A DNA stretch of 64,000 nucleotides from Drosophila pseudoobscura. Lineage: Eukaryota > Arthropoda > Insecta > Diptera > Drosophilidae. The notes below the pieces were generated by a model. That model had not been told where the DNA came from. It made no database searches and worked only from the letters and a program-made list of their open reading frames with translations. Positions within the stretch are counted from its first letter, which is position 1. Every line of letters starts with the position of its first letter. Where the stretch lies: NCBI RefSeq assembly GCF_009870125.1, contig NC_046683.1, positions 14,269,001 to 14,333,000 of the forward strand, in the 5' to 3' direction. The position numbers and the translations under genes are program-made. Shown here in pieces: positions 1 through 14,191 of this stretch.

Positions 1-321
1 CTTCCCCTGCCCATGGAGTGGCCGGTGATGGTAGAGAGCGCGCGCACTCAGAAAGCCAACATTACAATCCTTGCACATGTGACGACTGCGTCGCTGTTTC
101 ACGTCCAGATGCAGCTCCCGGTGCGTGTTCAGTTGATAGCGGGCTGCAAATTTTGCCTGGCACGTGTCACAGCTGAAGGGCTTTTCGCCGGTGTGTCGCC
201 GCTTGTGGACCATCAGATTGCCGCGAATGCGCGTCCTGTAGCCGCAGTACTCGCACATATGCCGCAGGAGGTCTCTTGTCTCCTTCTTGGGTCTCGTCTT
301 TGCCGTCATCTTACCGACCAT
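1..321 (-). CDS. C2H2 zinc-finger protein, N-terminal part (runs off the left edge)
   Basis: Reading the minus strand from an ATG at 321-319 (a second in-frame ATG lies at 309-307) gives an uninterrupted frame to base 1. It holds three C2H2 fingers: one starting CEYCGYRTR and ending HKRRH, then a TGEKPF linker, one starting CDTCQAKF and ending HRELH, and one starting CKDCNVGF and ending HRPLH. The canonical linker and spacing suggest a DNA-binding nuclear protein. The start is uncertain because the frame stays open upstream and a 5' exon is possible. The gene lies head-to-tail with the ten-finger gene at 892-2301 on the same strand, so the two may belong to a local zinc-finger cluster. I cannot name it. 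Confidence 0.75.
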   Translation of the reverse strand, partial: MVGKMTAKTRPKKETRDLLRHMCEYCGYRTRIRGNLMVHKRRHTGEKPFSCDTCQAKFAARYQLNTHRELHLDVKQRRSRHMCKDCNVGFLSARALYHHRPLHGQGK

Positions 322-891
322 TGCCACGCTGCATTTAGCGTATGGGCCTGCCAAGTGCTGGCTGCCGCTAATCGCTGGCACTATGTTTAGCCGCGCTCCT
401 TACCCATTTGGCATTTGCTGCTCGCTCGCTCGCTCGATTAATTGTTTGTCAAAAGCAAATTGTCTAAATTTAAATTCGGCCATTGCCGTTCGCGCACACA
501 CAGAAGCGGCATCAACTTCAAAACACACACCATTCAGGTGCAACCTCCGCAATGCGCACAAAGTACAGTGGTAGCAGGGGGCCCGCCACATGAATTGTTA
601 CGAATTAAATTATAGTACAGTAGGTACATATATTTTTATCAATACAAAAAATTTTAAAAGCAGTTACGGAAATCGTCAAATAAACACCAGTGGAGTGTCG
701 TGTAGAACTAAACTAACACTAAATTTGAAAAGAGTGCCTGTATGGCTGTAGACTATGCCTGAGTTCTTAAACGTAGTCGGAAATTGTACAATAGAAGGTC
801 GTAAATGATTTGGAAGATATATAAAGTGTGTAACTTAATCCCATATCCATCCGATCGTGAGCTCTCTATATTTATCTGTTTCCCGTTCGCT
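322..891. other. Intergenic spacer between two zinc-finger genes
   Basis: No convincing gene. It should contain the promoter/5' leader of the left zinc-finger gene (near 322-600) and the 3'UTR of the ten-finger gene (about 600-891, A/T rich). Small open frames here have no recognisable motifs. Confidence 0.5.
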
Positions 892-2301
892 CTACGATCC
901 ACCATTGAGCTCCTCGCTGCGATGCTTGCGCATATGACCAGCCAATCCGGCCGCCTGGGCATAGGCATTTCCGCACAGCTTGCAGACAAACTGCTTTGTA
1001 TCCGAGTGCAGGAACTTGTGATGGTACAGTCCCTTCTGGCGGGAGAAGGTGGCATTGCAGACATTGCACACATACGGCCGATCTGTCGAGTGCATGGCCA
1101 TATGCTCGCGCAGTCCCGAATGAGATGGGAATCGCTTGTCGCACACCTTACACCCAAACGGACGTTCGCCCGTGTGACTGCGGATGTGAACTCGCAACGT
1201 CTCCTTGTTGCGGCAGCTGTAGCCGCAGTTCTCACAAATGAAGTTCTTCTCATCCGTGTGGACCTTGGAGTGATTGCGCATGTGGCGCTTGGTGAAGAAG
1301 GTCTTTCCGCAGCCGGGATGCGAACACAGCACGTTCCGTTCGCTGTTGTGCCTTAGCTGATGGCGCTTGAGCTCGTGCCGCGTTTTGTAGCGCCGTTTGC
1401 AGATCGCGCACGCTGGTCCGCCGTGTACCTTCAGCATGTGCTCGTCGAGCAGACGCAGGCGCGGCAGCTCTGTATCGCATTCCACGCAAGTGAACGATGG
1501 GGATGCGGCCGAGATCGCTGCCTCGCGTCTGATCTTATGGTACCGGTTCATATGAACCACCAACGTTAGCTTTGTGAAGAATGTATTGTCACATTGCTCG
1601 CACTTGTACACTGGCTGAGGCCTCGAATCAAGTATCTGGCACATCCCGTAGTCTGCTTCCACCTCGGGATCCACGGGCTTGTGCTGGCGTGCCATGTGCC
1701 GATCCAAAGTTTTCTGCTCCTGATAGGTCTTGTCACAGTGCGGGCAGGAATGTGGTTTCTTGGTCGTCGACTCGTCGGGATTGTCCAGATCTAGATCTAT
1801 ATCCATATCTAGGTCGATTGTACAGTCGTCGCCCTCTGGGTCGGACTCTTCCTTGTAGTCCACTTTGGCAGAGCGCATTTGGCGCGAAGAGTCCAGTGTG
1901 GTTGCATTGGAATTATCCCATTTCAGAATGACCCTGACGGGATCGGGATCATTGTTCTCCTCGTCCGTCAGAAATTCATACTCACTGTCACTGCCCAGGT
2001 CATCTTCATCATTGTCACGTTCGATTTTGTGCCACGCAAAGGTGTTTACTTGTGGCTCAGGGGGAACTGGCGAGGCCTCCGACGGTTCTTTCTCCTCCTT
2101 GAACTCCTCCAGCTCTGTCCTGAGCAGGCCGTTCTCAAAGTGGACGTTCTGGACGTGCAGCAGAAAGTCATTAAACACAAAGCTCTTCATTTCACAAAAG
2201 GCACAATCGATGCGAAAACTGTCCAGGCTCTGGAAGTAGATCTCGCCGCATTTGGCATTGGCCATGCCGGCGTAGGTGTCCGCTTTGAGGCTCTTTAGCA
2301 T
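892..2301 (-). CDS. C2H2 zinc-finger protein with ten fingers
   Basis: A single 469-aa frame. An isolated N-terminal C2H2-like finger (CAFCEMKSF...HVQNVH, about residues 33-54) is followed by an acidic low-complexity linker, including a run rich in D/L near residue 160. Nine further fingers fill about residues 185-460, starting CPHCDKTY, CEQCDNTF, CVECDTEL, CAICKRRY, CSHPGCGKTF, CENCGYSC, CKVCDKRF, CNVCNATF and CKLCGNAY. Several linkers are of the TGERPF / TDRPYV type, typical of sequence-specific DNA binding. The protein is expected to be nuclear and to act as a transcription or chromatin regulator. There is no ZAD signature at the N terminus. The ATG at 2301-2299 is the first in frame. Orthologue not identified by name. 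Confidence 0.88.
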   Translation of the reverse strand: MLKSLKADTYAGMANAKCGEIYFQSLDSFRIDCAFCEMKSFVFNDFLLHVQNVHFENGLLRTELEEFKEEKEPSEASPVPPEPQVNTFAWHKIERDNDEDDLGSDSEYEFLTDEENNDPDPVRVILKWDNSNATTLDSSRQMRSAKVDYKEESDPEGDDCTIDLDMDIDLDLDNPDESTTKKPHSCPHCDKTYQEQKTLDRHMARQHKPVDPEVEADYGMCQILDSRPQPVYKCEQCDNTFFTKLTLVVHMNRYHKIRREAAISAASPSFTCVECDTELPRLRLLDEHMLKVHGGPACAICKRRYKTRHELKRHQLRHNSERNVLCSHPGCGKTFFTKRHMRNHSKVHTDEKNFICENCGYSCRNKETLRVHIRSHTGERPFGCKVCDKRFPSHSGLREHMAMHSTDRPYVCNVCNATFSRQKGLYHHKFLHSDTKQFVCKLCGNAYAQAAGLAGHMRKHRSEELNGGS

Positions 2302-2452
2302 GGTTGGTGGTTAGATCGTTCGTCCTCCGATATGCAAATTTGTTATTAGTTAGACGGGACGATCCCCTTTCCTTTTTTTTCTTTTAAAATTGTATGTTTG
2401 AGAATCAACGCGAACGCTTCTTTTCTTGATGCTATGACAGTACAGCTGATTT

Positions 2453-2755
2453 CTACCTCACAGTGTCTTGCAACACTTTTATTGCCGCGGACTGGTCACA
2501 CTGGTTACCGCGGTTACTGGTTACATTTTCAAGCAGAAGCGATGGTGTCCTGGTGTTTCGAATGTAGAAGATTTTAGGGCACCATTCGCATGGCCATCTT
2601 TGCTCCTCCACGTGCCTCGTCTCTAGGTTCTGCAGGGCACTGCGATGGAAGAATAGCTTGCCATACATGTCGCACTGGTGCGGCTTCCGACCATCGGGGA
2701 TGTTCAGATTCGTTTTATGGAAAATTTCGATTAGCTGCAATGTATTTTGGTACAT
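2453..2755 (-). pseudogene. Decayed C2H2 zinc-finger fragment
   Basis: A 100-aa minus-strand frame contains finger-like sequence: HQCDMYGKLFF...LETRH followed by PCEWCPKIFYIRNT. In the first finger the second zinc-binding Cys is replaced by Tyr and the helix is one residue short of the usual spacing. In the second, the CxxC pair is present but no His pair follows. This looks like a relic of a tandemly duplicated finger gene next to the intact gene at 892-2301. Alternatively it is a diverged exon of an unannotated gene. The frame is short and has no recognisable promoter assignment. Confidence 0.4.
2493..2503 (+). promoter_or_regulatory. Core promoter motif 1 (GGTCACACTG)
   Basis: Matches the Drosophila housekeeping-promoter motif 1 consensus (bound by M1BP) in plus orientation, in the gap between the ten-finger gene and alpha-PheRS. 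It could belong to alpha-PheRS, about 400 bp downstream, or to the decayed finger locus. Assignment is inference. Confidence 0.35.
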
Positions 2756-2889
2756 TTTGTGCTGAAAAGGGGAAGAGAAAACAAAAATTCATTCCAGAAA
2801 TTGAAAATATTGCTAGAATTTGCTGCTGTAAGCATCGCACGATCAGCTGATTGATGCGCACAGTTTTGGGTCATACCGTAGCTAAACGC

Positions 2890-2935
2890 ACGCTTGCCAA
2901 CACTGTCGGCTTTCTTCCTCTTCCTGCGTGGCAAC
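2890..2935 (+). promoter_or_regulatory. Likely alpha-PheRS start region with polypyrimidine tract
   Basis: A CTTTCTTCCTCTTCC tract about 90 bp before the alpha-PheRS ATG resembles the polypyrimidine (TCT/TOP-like) initiators used by translation-machinery genes in flies. No TATA box is visible. Exact start not determined. Confidence 0.4.
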
Positions 2936-3008
2936 ACGAGATTTAGTAGATTTTGTGTGCATTTATCATAATTTCATTACCGGCCAACTGCGAATTGATA
3001 GTGGTAAG

Positions 3009-4505
3009 ATGAGTACCGAACTCACGGAACGTATTCTTCAGCATCTTGATAACACCGACAAGGTGGACACTCTGGACCTGGCCTCTCTCTTCGACATCGA
3101 TCACCAGAAAATTGTCGGTGCACTGAAAAGCATCCAGGCGCATGGTGACCTGGTCAATGCCACGACAGTCACACACAAGTCCCTGGAGCTCACCGAAGAG
3201 GGTCGTCATGTGGCCCTATGTGGCAGCCATGAGGCTGTCATATTTGCAAATGTTCCAGAGGGTGGAATCGAGCAGCGTGTGCTCCTACTAGTCAATGGCA
3301 ACCCCAATGCCAAGGTTGGCTTCAGCAAGGCCATGGCCCACGGCTGGATACTGGTGGACAAGAGCGAGAAGCCGCCGTTGGTCAAGCGCAAGGTGGAAAA
3401 GATTGTGGATACCGTCAAGGAGTTGCTGAATCAGGTGGCACAAGGAAAGACCGACCTGCCGGCCAATGAGGTGGCCGACTTCAAGAAGCGCAAGCTGCTG
3501 CAGGAGACCACCATCAAGAGCTTTGTCCTGACCAAGGGGCCAGAATTCGCGACCACGCTCACCAAACTGGAGACTGATCTTACCGTAGAGATGCTCACGA
3601 ACGGCCTGTGGCAGCAGCTAAAGTTCAAGTCGTACAACTTTGATGCCTTGGGGGCACCGCCGACCCGTGGCCATCTTCATCCGCTGCTGAAGGTGCGTAC
3701 CGAGTTCCGACAGATATTCCTGGAGATGGGCTTCTCCGAAATGCCCACCAACAACTATGTGGAGTCTTCGTTCTGGAACTTTGACGCCCTGTTCCAGCCG
3801 CAGCAGCATCCGGCTCGCGATGCCCACGACACCTTCTTCATCAACCATCCGGCCAGGAGCCACAAGTTCCCCCAGGAATACTTGGAACGCGTGAAGAGCG
3901 TCCACTCCAAGGGCGGCTACGGCTCCATTGGCTATGGCTATGACTGGAAGCTGGAGGATGCACAAAAGAACCTTCTGCGCACCCACACAACGGCCGTAAG
4001 TGCTCGCATGCTGTTCAAGCTAGCCAACCAGGAGGGTGGCTTTAAGCCGGCCAAATATTTCAGCATCGACAAGGTGTTCCGCAACGAAACCCTGGACGCC
4101 ACCCACTTGGCCGAGTTCCATCAGGTTGAGGGCGTCATCGCTGATGTGGGCCTCACGTTGGGCGATTTGATTGGTACGCTGTACGAGTTCTTCCGCAAGT
4201 TGGGCATCACTCAACTGGAGTTCAAGCCGGCCTACAATCCTTATACCGAGCCGAGCATGGAGATTTTCTGCTACCATCCGGGTCTGGCCAAATGGATCGA
4301 AGTGGGCAACTCGGGCGTCTTCAGGCCGGAGATGCTGCTGCCCATGGGTCTGCCGGAGAATGTTAATGTGATTGCCTGGGGCCTGTCGCTGGAACGACCC
4401 ACCATGATCAAGTATGGCATTAACAATATTCGCGATTTGGTTGGACCCAAGGTCGACCTAAAGATGGTGGAGGAGGGACCTATTTGCCGGTTGGATGTTA
4501 CATAG
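3009..4505 (+). CDS. alpha-PheRS: Phenylalanine-tRNA ligase alpha subunit
   Basis: Cytoplasmic alpha chain of the alpha2beta2 class II synthetase that charges tRNA-Phe. The start [10 protein letters not shown] (ATG 3009) gives 498 aa, the family length; the frame is also open upstream to 2928 but that part looks like leader. The N-terminal third carries the winged-helix tRNA-binding region, and the C-terminal catalytic core begins near residue 210. Class II motif 2 is seen as [20 protein letters not shown] and motif 3 as [15 protein letters not shown], with the conserved GNSG-FRPEML stretch between them. Single coding exon. An AATAAA at 4589 is a plausible polyadenylation signal. The next gene begins only about 300 bp downstream on the same strand. 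Confidence 0.97.
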   Translation: MSTELTERILQHLDNTDKVDTLDLASLFDIDHQKIVGALKSIQAHGDLVNATTVTHKSLELTEEGRHVALCGSHEAVIFANVPEGGIEQRVLLLVNGNPNAKVGFSKAMAHGWILVDKSEKPPLVKRKVEKIVDTVKELLNQVAQGKTDLPANEVADFKKRKLLQETTIKSFVLTKGPEFATTLTKLETDLTVEMLTNGLWQQLKFKSYNFDALGAPPTRGHLHPLLKVRTEFRQIFLEMGFSEMPTNNYVESSFWNFDALFQPQQHPARDAHDTFFINHPARSHKFPQEYLERVKSVHSKGGYGSIGYGYDWKLEDAQKNLLRTHTTAVSARMLFKLANQEGGFKPAKYFSIDKVFRNETLDATHLAEFHQVEGVIADVGLTLGDLIGTLYEFFRKLGITQLEFKPAYNPYTEPSMEIFCYHPGLAKWIEVGNSGVFRPEMLLPMGLPENVNVIAWGLSLERPTMIKYGINNIRDLVGPKVDLKMVEEGPICRLDVT

Positions 4506-4819
4506 AATTTAAACAAGAAAAAACTGCGATCAAATTGCATTTTATTCACAAATGTTCCAGAAATATACATATTTATACGAAAAATGAAAATAAAAAAACG
4601 TTGAAACCCAATTTGCAGCGCGTTTTTTGAATCTCTGAAACGTTGTTCAACACTAGCTGCAGGTATCGGAAGTATTTTCTGTGTTGCTGGGGTATATTCC
4701 AATACAACCCTGCTCACAAACACAAGCAAACGTCACAAGAAAACCAAAACCATAACAAAACATATTGCAAAGAGATTTTTCGGTCCCGTTGGCTCTATCA
4801 CACAAACACTAGGCTTGAA

Positions 4820-5758
4820 ATGGAGAGCAATCAAAATCCGAGCCTTCACCAGGCGATTCAACAAAAGCTCGGCCTCCAAAATGATTCGGAATCAACAAAA
4901 TTGAACACATCCGCATTCAAACTGATCATACCCCAGCTGAAGATACCGCAGCTGAACAAAGGCAACCCAACGCCCATCGATCTTGCTGAACAGGAGAAGG
5001 AGCGTCAGGCAGTGGATGCCCGAAATAAGCTCCTCCTCAATGAAATGAAGCGTCGTCGTCAAATATCCGAAGGTGAAAAGACGGCAGGCCAGCCATTTTC
5101 TGGCTTTGTTATACCACAGCTCTGCGTTGCACCGGGAGAGCCGTCGGCGGATGCGGCCAAACTAAATATTCCATTGCTGAACAAGCTCCTCAGTCAGAAC
5201 AAGAGCAGCGGGCCGCTGCCCAAACTGGAGCGCGCTGTGGATCGGCTGCACATATCGGGTGGCGACGGGGGCGACACAATCCCGCCCGTGCATCCTGTGC
5301 CAACAGCCGCGCCCCTTATTGACTTGACCACAGCCGTGATAAAAGGCAACCAAAATGCGCCGCCCAAGGAATATGCAAGCAAAGCTCGACTTAAGCGAGC
5401 GCAAAACACGCACACATTTGATATACCATTTATTGCCTATGATCCTGTGAAGCGGTTTGCCCCCTCGATATGCCTGTTGACGGACGACAAATGCTCAATG
5501 AGCGTCGATGGTAGCGATTTGCTGGCTCCAGAGCATCACAGTGTCATTGGGAGTTTGCTGGATTCCGTGGTAGGTTACCCGGAGCCACGGAAGCCACAGG
5601 TCAAATACGCCATTTCGCTACTGGAGAAACAGCACCTGAAAATGTATCGGCGTGAGGACTATGGCAGCAATGTGAAACGATTTCGCTTTGATACCCCGTC
5701 GCCTGATGAGGTAGTCAAACAGGCCCTGCAGAAAACCTGGCGCTCTTCAAAAACTTAA
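4820..5758 (+). CDS. Unrecognised 312-aa protein with repeated I-P-x-L motifs
   Basis: Start chosen at ATG 4820 (MESNQNPSLHQ); the frame is open further up to 4643 but that stretch reads like 5'UTR. The protein is largely polar and probably disordered. Short hydrophobic motifs recur: IPQLKIPQLN near residue 40, FVIPQLCV near 95, and LNIPLLNKLLSQ near 115. The C-terminal half has a basic KARLKRAQ stretch, then FDIPFIAYDPVKRFAPS, and ends with FRFDTPSPDEVVKQAL. I do not recognise a domain. The I-P-x-L repeats together with an F-D-T-P-S-P-D-E-V-V box remind me of exosome-adaptor (Ski7 / HBS1 isoform) disordered regions, but this is only an impression. AATAAA at 5814. Confidence 0.8.
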   Translation: MESNQNPSLHQAIQQKLGLQNDSESTKLNTSAFKLIIPQLKIPQLNKGNPTPIDLAEQEKERQAVDARNKLLLNEMKRRRQISEGEKTAGQPFSGFVIPQLCVAPGEPSADAAKLNIPLLNKLLSQNKSSGPLPKLERAVDRLHISGGDGGDTIPPVHPVPTAAPLIDLTTAVIKGNQNAPPKEYASKARLKRAQNTHTFDIPFIAYDPVKRFAPSICLLTDDKCSMSVDGSDLLAPEHHSVIGSLLDSVVGYPEPRKPQVKYAISLLEKQHLKMYRREDYGSNVKRFRFDTPSPDEVVKQALQKTWRSSKT

Positions 5759-5819
5759 GCTTATTTGATTCGACATTCACTGACAATTTGCAATAAGTAA
5801 AATTTTAAGTAACAATAAA

Positions 5820-6379
5820 TTATCTGATATAAAAGGGAATACCTCTACGCACGTTCCATGGACGTGTCCAATTTTCTTAGCATCGAAGGAAAGAATCGGG
5901 AATCGCTATCCGTTCCACAGCTTTGAAATTCGCTAGCTTGGCGTTTCGATTTATCGCCATACTACATCTCGCAGAGGTCTACCTGATCTATTAGGAGATT
6001 ATAAATTATGACTATTATACATATTTACATATGTATAAATAAACGGTATACACGATGTTTATGATGTTTTCAAGATAGAATCTTTTGAATTAGAATTAAC
6101 TTTCAAAAGATTGACGTTATGTAGCAGCGTTGCCAGGCAGAAAATATCCGGCAAAAGTTGAGTATCGATAGCTGAAAAAGTACGTGCGGTTGAACGTGTA
6201 TAATCAATTATTAATACACTCAGGCGACCTCAGATCAATTTAAAAAAAAATATTTTTAATCTTTTAACCGTTTGGTTACAATTCTTTTACTCGGTTGCAT
6301 AATAAGTGAAAAATAAACTAGTCCCGAGAGCAATTCGTATCGATAGTCAACTCGATATCTGACAATCAGATAATGACAA

Positions 6380-6380
<1 letters not shown>
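5820..6380. other. Intergenic region upstream of Smox with DRE-type sites
   Basis: No gene seen. TATCGATAG occurs at about 6163 and 6339, the DREF-bound core promoter element, so this is likely the Smox promoter side. The rest is A/T rich. Confidence 0.5.
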
Positions 6381-9771
<3,391 letters not shown>

Positions 9772-11760
9772 GCGGCCACCAAAAAACACACAAAAATGTA
9801 GGGCTGCCCCTCGTTCCCATTCCGGAATTCCACAATTCCCGAATCTGCATTGCATTGCATACTTTTGCGCGTGAAGGGAAATGGCGAATCGGGAATCGGG
9901 AAACGGGAATCGAGAGGCAGAACAGCAGAGCACATAAGAAATAAGTTTTCAGGCATACAAAAAGTTATGAAAAGAGCCAAAAGTAGATGCAGTCACAGAT
10001 GCGTATGTGTATCCCATACACAAAGAGAACAACCACTCACACATACATGCTATATATAACAGATATACAGATGCACATATATGGTATGGTAGAGACCCAT
10101 ATATGTACATACATATAGGAGAGGACATGTTTAGGTCTAAACTGTGTAGGTGGAAACGTGAGAGAGGTTGCAGTGTTTTTTTCGATAAGTTAATAATAAT
10201 CCAGGCAGCTTCGGGATAAAAAATTTTGTTTTTTTTCGAGATACATATATTTTATGATACACAAAAAACAGGATACAAGAGTACGGAAATCCCCCGCACC
10301 TGTGTGTTGGGGGGGGCCAGCGCTGGAAGCGACAGTCAAAATTCTTTGTGAAAGAAGCAAAACAACAAACATACATACATATAAATGGGTGAGGCAGGAC
10401 CAGAGAAAGAGAGAGTAGAACAGAAAAACAAAGAAACAAAAACACAAAAAAGAACACAAACTGGGATTTATCAAGCTGGAAGCTTACACACAAAATAGTA
10501 CAGAAAACAGGCCCCACACGCTACATATTGTACATAAGAAGAGCGCACCCGAAGAGGGAGCAGGGAAGCAGGAACAAATTTATACACAGGATAATCGGTT
10601 AAACAATGGAGGGGGAGGAGACCTGTTGCCATTCGGATTGTGGAAAATTGGGATACAAAATGTCATATTTGATGGTTGTTAAACGTTTCGATTGTATGTG
10701 TGTGTGTGTTGAGGAAACTCTTTAAAGAATCAAACAAACAAATTAAAGCAAACCCCTTTTGTTAGTCGTAGATTATCCCCATACATATGTATATGCAAAG
10801 CACTTGCCCCAACAAAATGAGCGAACCACAAACAACCAGAGCCAGAGCCATCCCAATCCCATCAAGGAAACCCAACCCAACCTCAACTCACCTCACCTCT
10901 CCTCTCCTCTCTCCGCTACTCGTAGCATGGGGGATAAAGCTCTCCCATACAATTTCAAAACTGCATTTATTCTGTAAGGAATGGAACCATAGCTCAAATG
11001 TCAATTACAATTACACTCGCTCGTCTCGTGATGGATGTGTGTGCTCAGAAATTCAATATACTCGTATACCACACGTGCATGGACTGTTGGACTGTTGGAC
11101 TGTTGAACGCGGCTCAGATTTTGCTTGTGGCAAGTGTGCGCTCCTTCTTGGGTCATAGCTTTTAAGTCGTCTTCTATAACATGTAATTAGATTTAGCTTG
11201 TCTAGACCTCTAACGTGGACATTCGCAGAGCCCCGAACCCAGTTTTAGATGTAAGTTTTTTTTATTATTTGTTTGTTTTTTTTTATATATCATTCAACCA
11301 AAAATATTTGTATGCGAGTGGCTTCTATTTTTCTGTTTTGTTTTCTGTTTGTTTTTTGTTTGTCATCTTTTGATCGCTCAAGTGATTCGATTCGGGGAAC
11401 ATCGGCCGAATAAATGAGAATCGCCGCGGAAACCCCTTAACGATTATTATTTAAGCTAAACGAATCGCTTGTTTTTATATATTGTATGTACACTCTTGCT
11501 AGATCAGATCCCAGACCCACAAAAATCATGTAATGTAATTTAATCTATAAGTTATGCTTACACATCACACACAGAGATCAACAACAGAGAGCCCTTAAAA
11601 CAGTCAGATCAACGGGAGGAGAATACCCACACCGTACATACATATATACATATATATATATAAAACGTATAAATACAAGAATATATATATATATATACAT
11701 ATATCTAATATACAAAACATACAGATAAAGACAAACATATGGAACGTATATTTAAATAAA
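9772..11760 (+). other. Smox: Smox 3'UTR / downstream region
   Basis: About 2 kb without a credible gene. It is A/T rich, with TATATA runs (11640-11710) and an AATAAA at 11755 close to the convergent zinc-finger gene's stop. A long 3'UTR for Smox is the simplest reading; several internal poly(A) signals could be used. Confidence 0.45.
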
Positions 11761-11851
11761 CACTTACATCAATTAAAACAAACAAGAAGATAGACCCCAA
11801 GGCAAAGGCAAAGCAAAGGCAAACAATCAGAAGTGGACCCTCAATCGTGTC

Positions 11852-12935
11852 TCAGCGCTCGTGTATTTTCAAATGCTGTTTGTAATTGGATTTCCTGAGG
11901 AATCGGGCCGGGCACTCGGTGCACGCGTACGGCCGATACTGGGTGTGGGCGATCTGGTGATGCTTCAACTCGGAGGAGCTGAAGAAGCGCTTGCCGCATT
12001 CCGGCTGCGGGCAGGGAAAGTCACGCTGGTTGTAGTGCCGCTTCATGTGCGTGTTCAGGTAGCACTGATCTGTGAGCACCCGGCCGCAGATGGTGCAGGT
12101 GTAGCACAGTGAGGAAGTGGAACTGGAAGTGGCTGTGGTCGTCTCTGGCTGCTCCTGCTCGGCATCCGATTGAACGGGAGCCGCATGCTGCAGCTTGGTG
12201 TGGATGCGGCGCGCATGAATTGAGTGAAAGGTCAGATCGCACTCCTCGACCGAACACGAATACGGCTTCTCGCCAGTGTGGAGGCGACGATGGACGACCA
12301 GGTAGTTGGCAAAGCGAAAGCCCTTGCCGCAGATGTCGCACTTGTGCGGCCGATCCGGCGTATGGGTGACATAGTGGATGCGCAGCTTGTTCAATTGCCG
12401 GAAACCCTTGCCGCAGCCATCGCACACGTGCGGCTTCTCGTCCGTGTGCGTCATCTTGTGTATGCGCAGGTTGTAGGCCTCCGAGAAGCGCCTGCCGCAC
12501 ACGTCGCAGGCATGCGGTGCTCCCTGCGGTCCTCCCTGTTTGGCGGTCCGCTTGGGCTTGCTCTGCAGTCGCGTGTTCGAGTGGTGGTGATTGCCTGTGG
12601 GATCCAGGGCCTGCGTGTGGCACGGTGTGGTGCGTGGTTAGTGTCTTGTCGCGCCTTAGTGGGGATTATTGTCAGGAAGAGCTCACCCCGTTCACCAGAT
12701 CGATCAGGTCAAAGTCTGCCCCCGGCGACAACATCATCAGCTCCATGTCTTCAGTGTCTTCGTCGCCCCTCAGCTCGTCCAGCTGGCCAAACAGCTGCGC
12801 ATCCTCCAGGCAGACCGAGTAGTTGGCCTGCTCGTCCTCCCGCTGGCGGGCCAACACTGCCAGGGCGGTCATCTCCTGCTCGGCGGCGGCAATGGACACC
12901 AACTGGGTGGAAGGAATAATCGTGGGCTGTCCCAT
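11852..12935 (-). CDS. C2H2 zinc-finger protein with seven fingers, two coding exons
   Basis: Exon 1 is 12935-12687 (MGQPTIIPSTQ...LIDLVNG) and exon 2 is 12610-11852. The donor GTGAGC and acceptor CACACGCAG join in phase 0 (VNG|ALDPTG), giving 335 aa. The N-terminal 85 residues are acidic without a known domain, and are followed by a basic QSKPKRTAKQ stretch. Seven fingers follow: CDVCGRRF, CDGCGKGF, CDICGKGF, a C-x4-C type CSVEECDLTF, CTICGRVL, a CPQPECGKRF type, and CTECPARF. TDEKPH/TPDRPH/TGEKPY linkers indicate DNA binding. A frame upstream of the ATG is open only from a GTG and was not used. The 3' end converges on Smox. Orthologue name not known to me. Confidence 0.85.
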
Positions 12936-14191
12936 TATGTTCGCTGCTCGACCCCTGTCCGTGTCCCCAACCGTTTGCGGTGTTGCGTGCGGCGACACCA
13001 CACAAAAGTGCCAAACACAAGAAGAAAAAAAAAGAAGAAACAGCGATGATAAGATTACGCTTCTGTTTTATGTGTACTAATATTACAACCGTTGGCCGTT
13101 GACCAGCAGGGAAGTCCGCCCCAACAACAGAAGCAACCTTCAGCGCTCGGATCAGATCGGATCGGATCGGCGCCTGTTAATTTTATCGAATGCTGCCCAA
13201 TAAAACCCACCGATAAATGTTGTTTATTTGCACTTTAAACATTTCTGTTCGTTGGTTTTTTTTTTTGTTCCCATTTGCGTGTGGGGAGCGCCGTGCACTT
13301 TGAGCCAATTGGACAATCCACCGGCGGTCCGGCCCCGTAGCAGCACCGATCCCGCGACAGAACCAACATTTTATGGCAGGCCCAGGCACTACTTTATCAT
13401 CGGCATGTTGGACAAGACGACGGCAGTGGGCTGATAATGGCACTGTGCAACAGCACTTTGGCCCCAAGCGAAAGAGAAAGGTAAAAGGTGTGCTTACAGA
13501 TCATATTTGTTGGGACGCGAATACCTTCAGAAGCAAAATATCTAGTCTAGGTAAATGATATGGCTATGATTTAGATTTTATTTTTCCGAAATATGTAAAT
13601 ATAAAACAAAAAAATATATATAAAGTGTACAAATTTGTTCCTAGACGTAATTCGGCTTTGACCACCAGAAGGTATACAAAAGTATAGCTTGAATTATTTA
13701 TTCACAAATTGATGATTCAAATTGCCTAATTTTACCCCATCCCACGCAAATGTTACATATGTAGAATTGATCAAATATTGTGTTGAGTAGTGTAGAAATG
13801 CAGCTTTGAGCGATTTCGTTGAGCCACAGCTAAGAGCGGGACGGCACGATGTCAAAGAGCGAAAAGAGGAAAGCACAAATTATAATTTATCGAGCGCCAG
13901 ATCAAAAGTGCAAATGAGAAATAATTTTGCGATTAGAAAAATCAAGCTCGGGCATCAAATTGGCAAATATTCGCTACTATACTCGGTAGGGTAGGGGGAG
14001 AGCTTTTAAAGTGCTCATGATCATGTAACGGTGAGCAAAGCTAGGAGATGGGTGGGGGACTGTCAAAGCTTAATTTGGATCCGAAAAGGGTATGGAAAGT
14101 ACAATTGAAATTTATCGGGCGCTTGTCGAAAATGGCATCAAAATTTTGTGATATGAGTGGAAAATGGAGTGGAATAATGAAAAATTAAGGA
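12936..14191. other. Intergenic region between zinc-finger gene and DRC1
   Basis: No gene supported. Contains a short GGATC/GATCG tandem (about 13150-13170), probably the promoter of the minus-strand zinc-finger gene near 12990-13150, and the DRC1 3' flank after about 14050. Small frames at 13228-13558 lack motifs. Confidence 0.45.

Noticed and set aside
2928-3008. N-terminal extension of alpha-PheRS
   Set aside because: In frame but lacks family similarity; the ATG at 3009 gives the usual length and start MSTEL.
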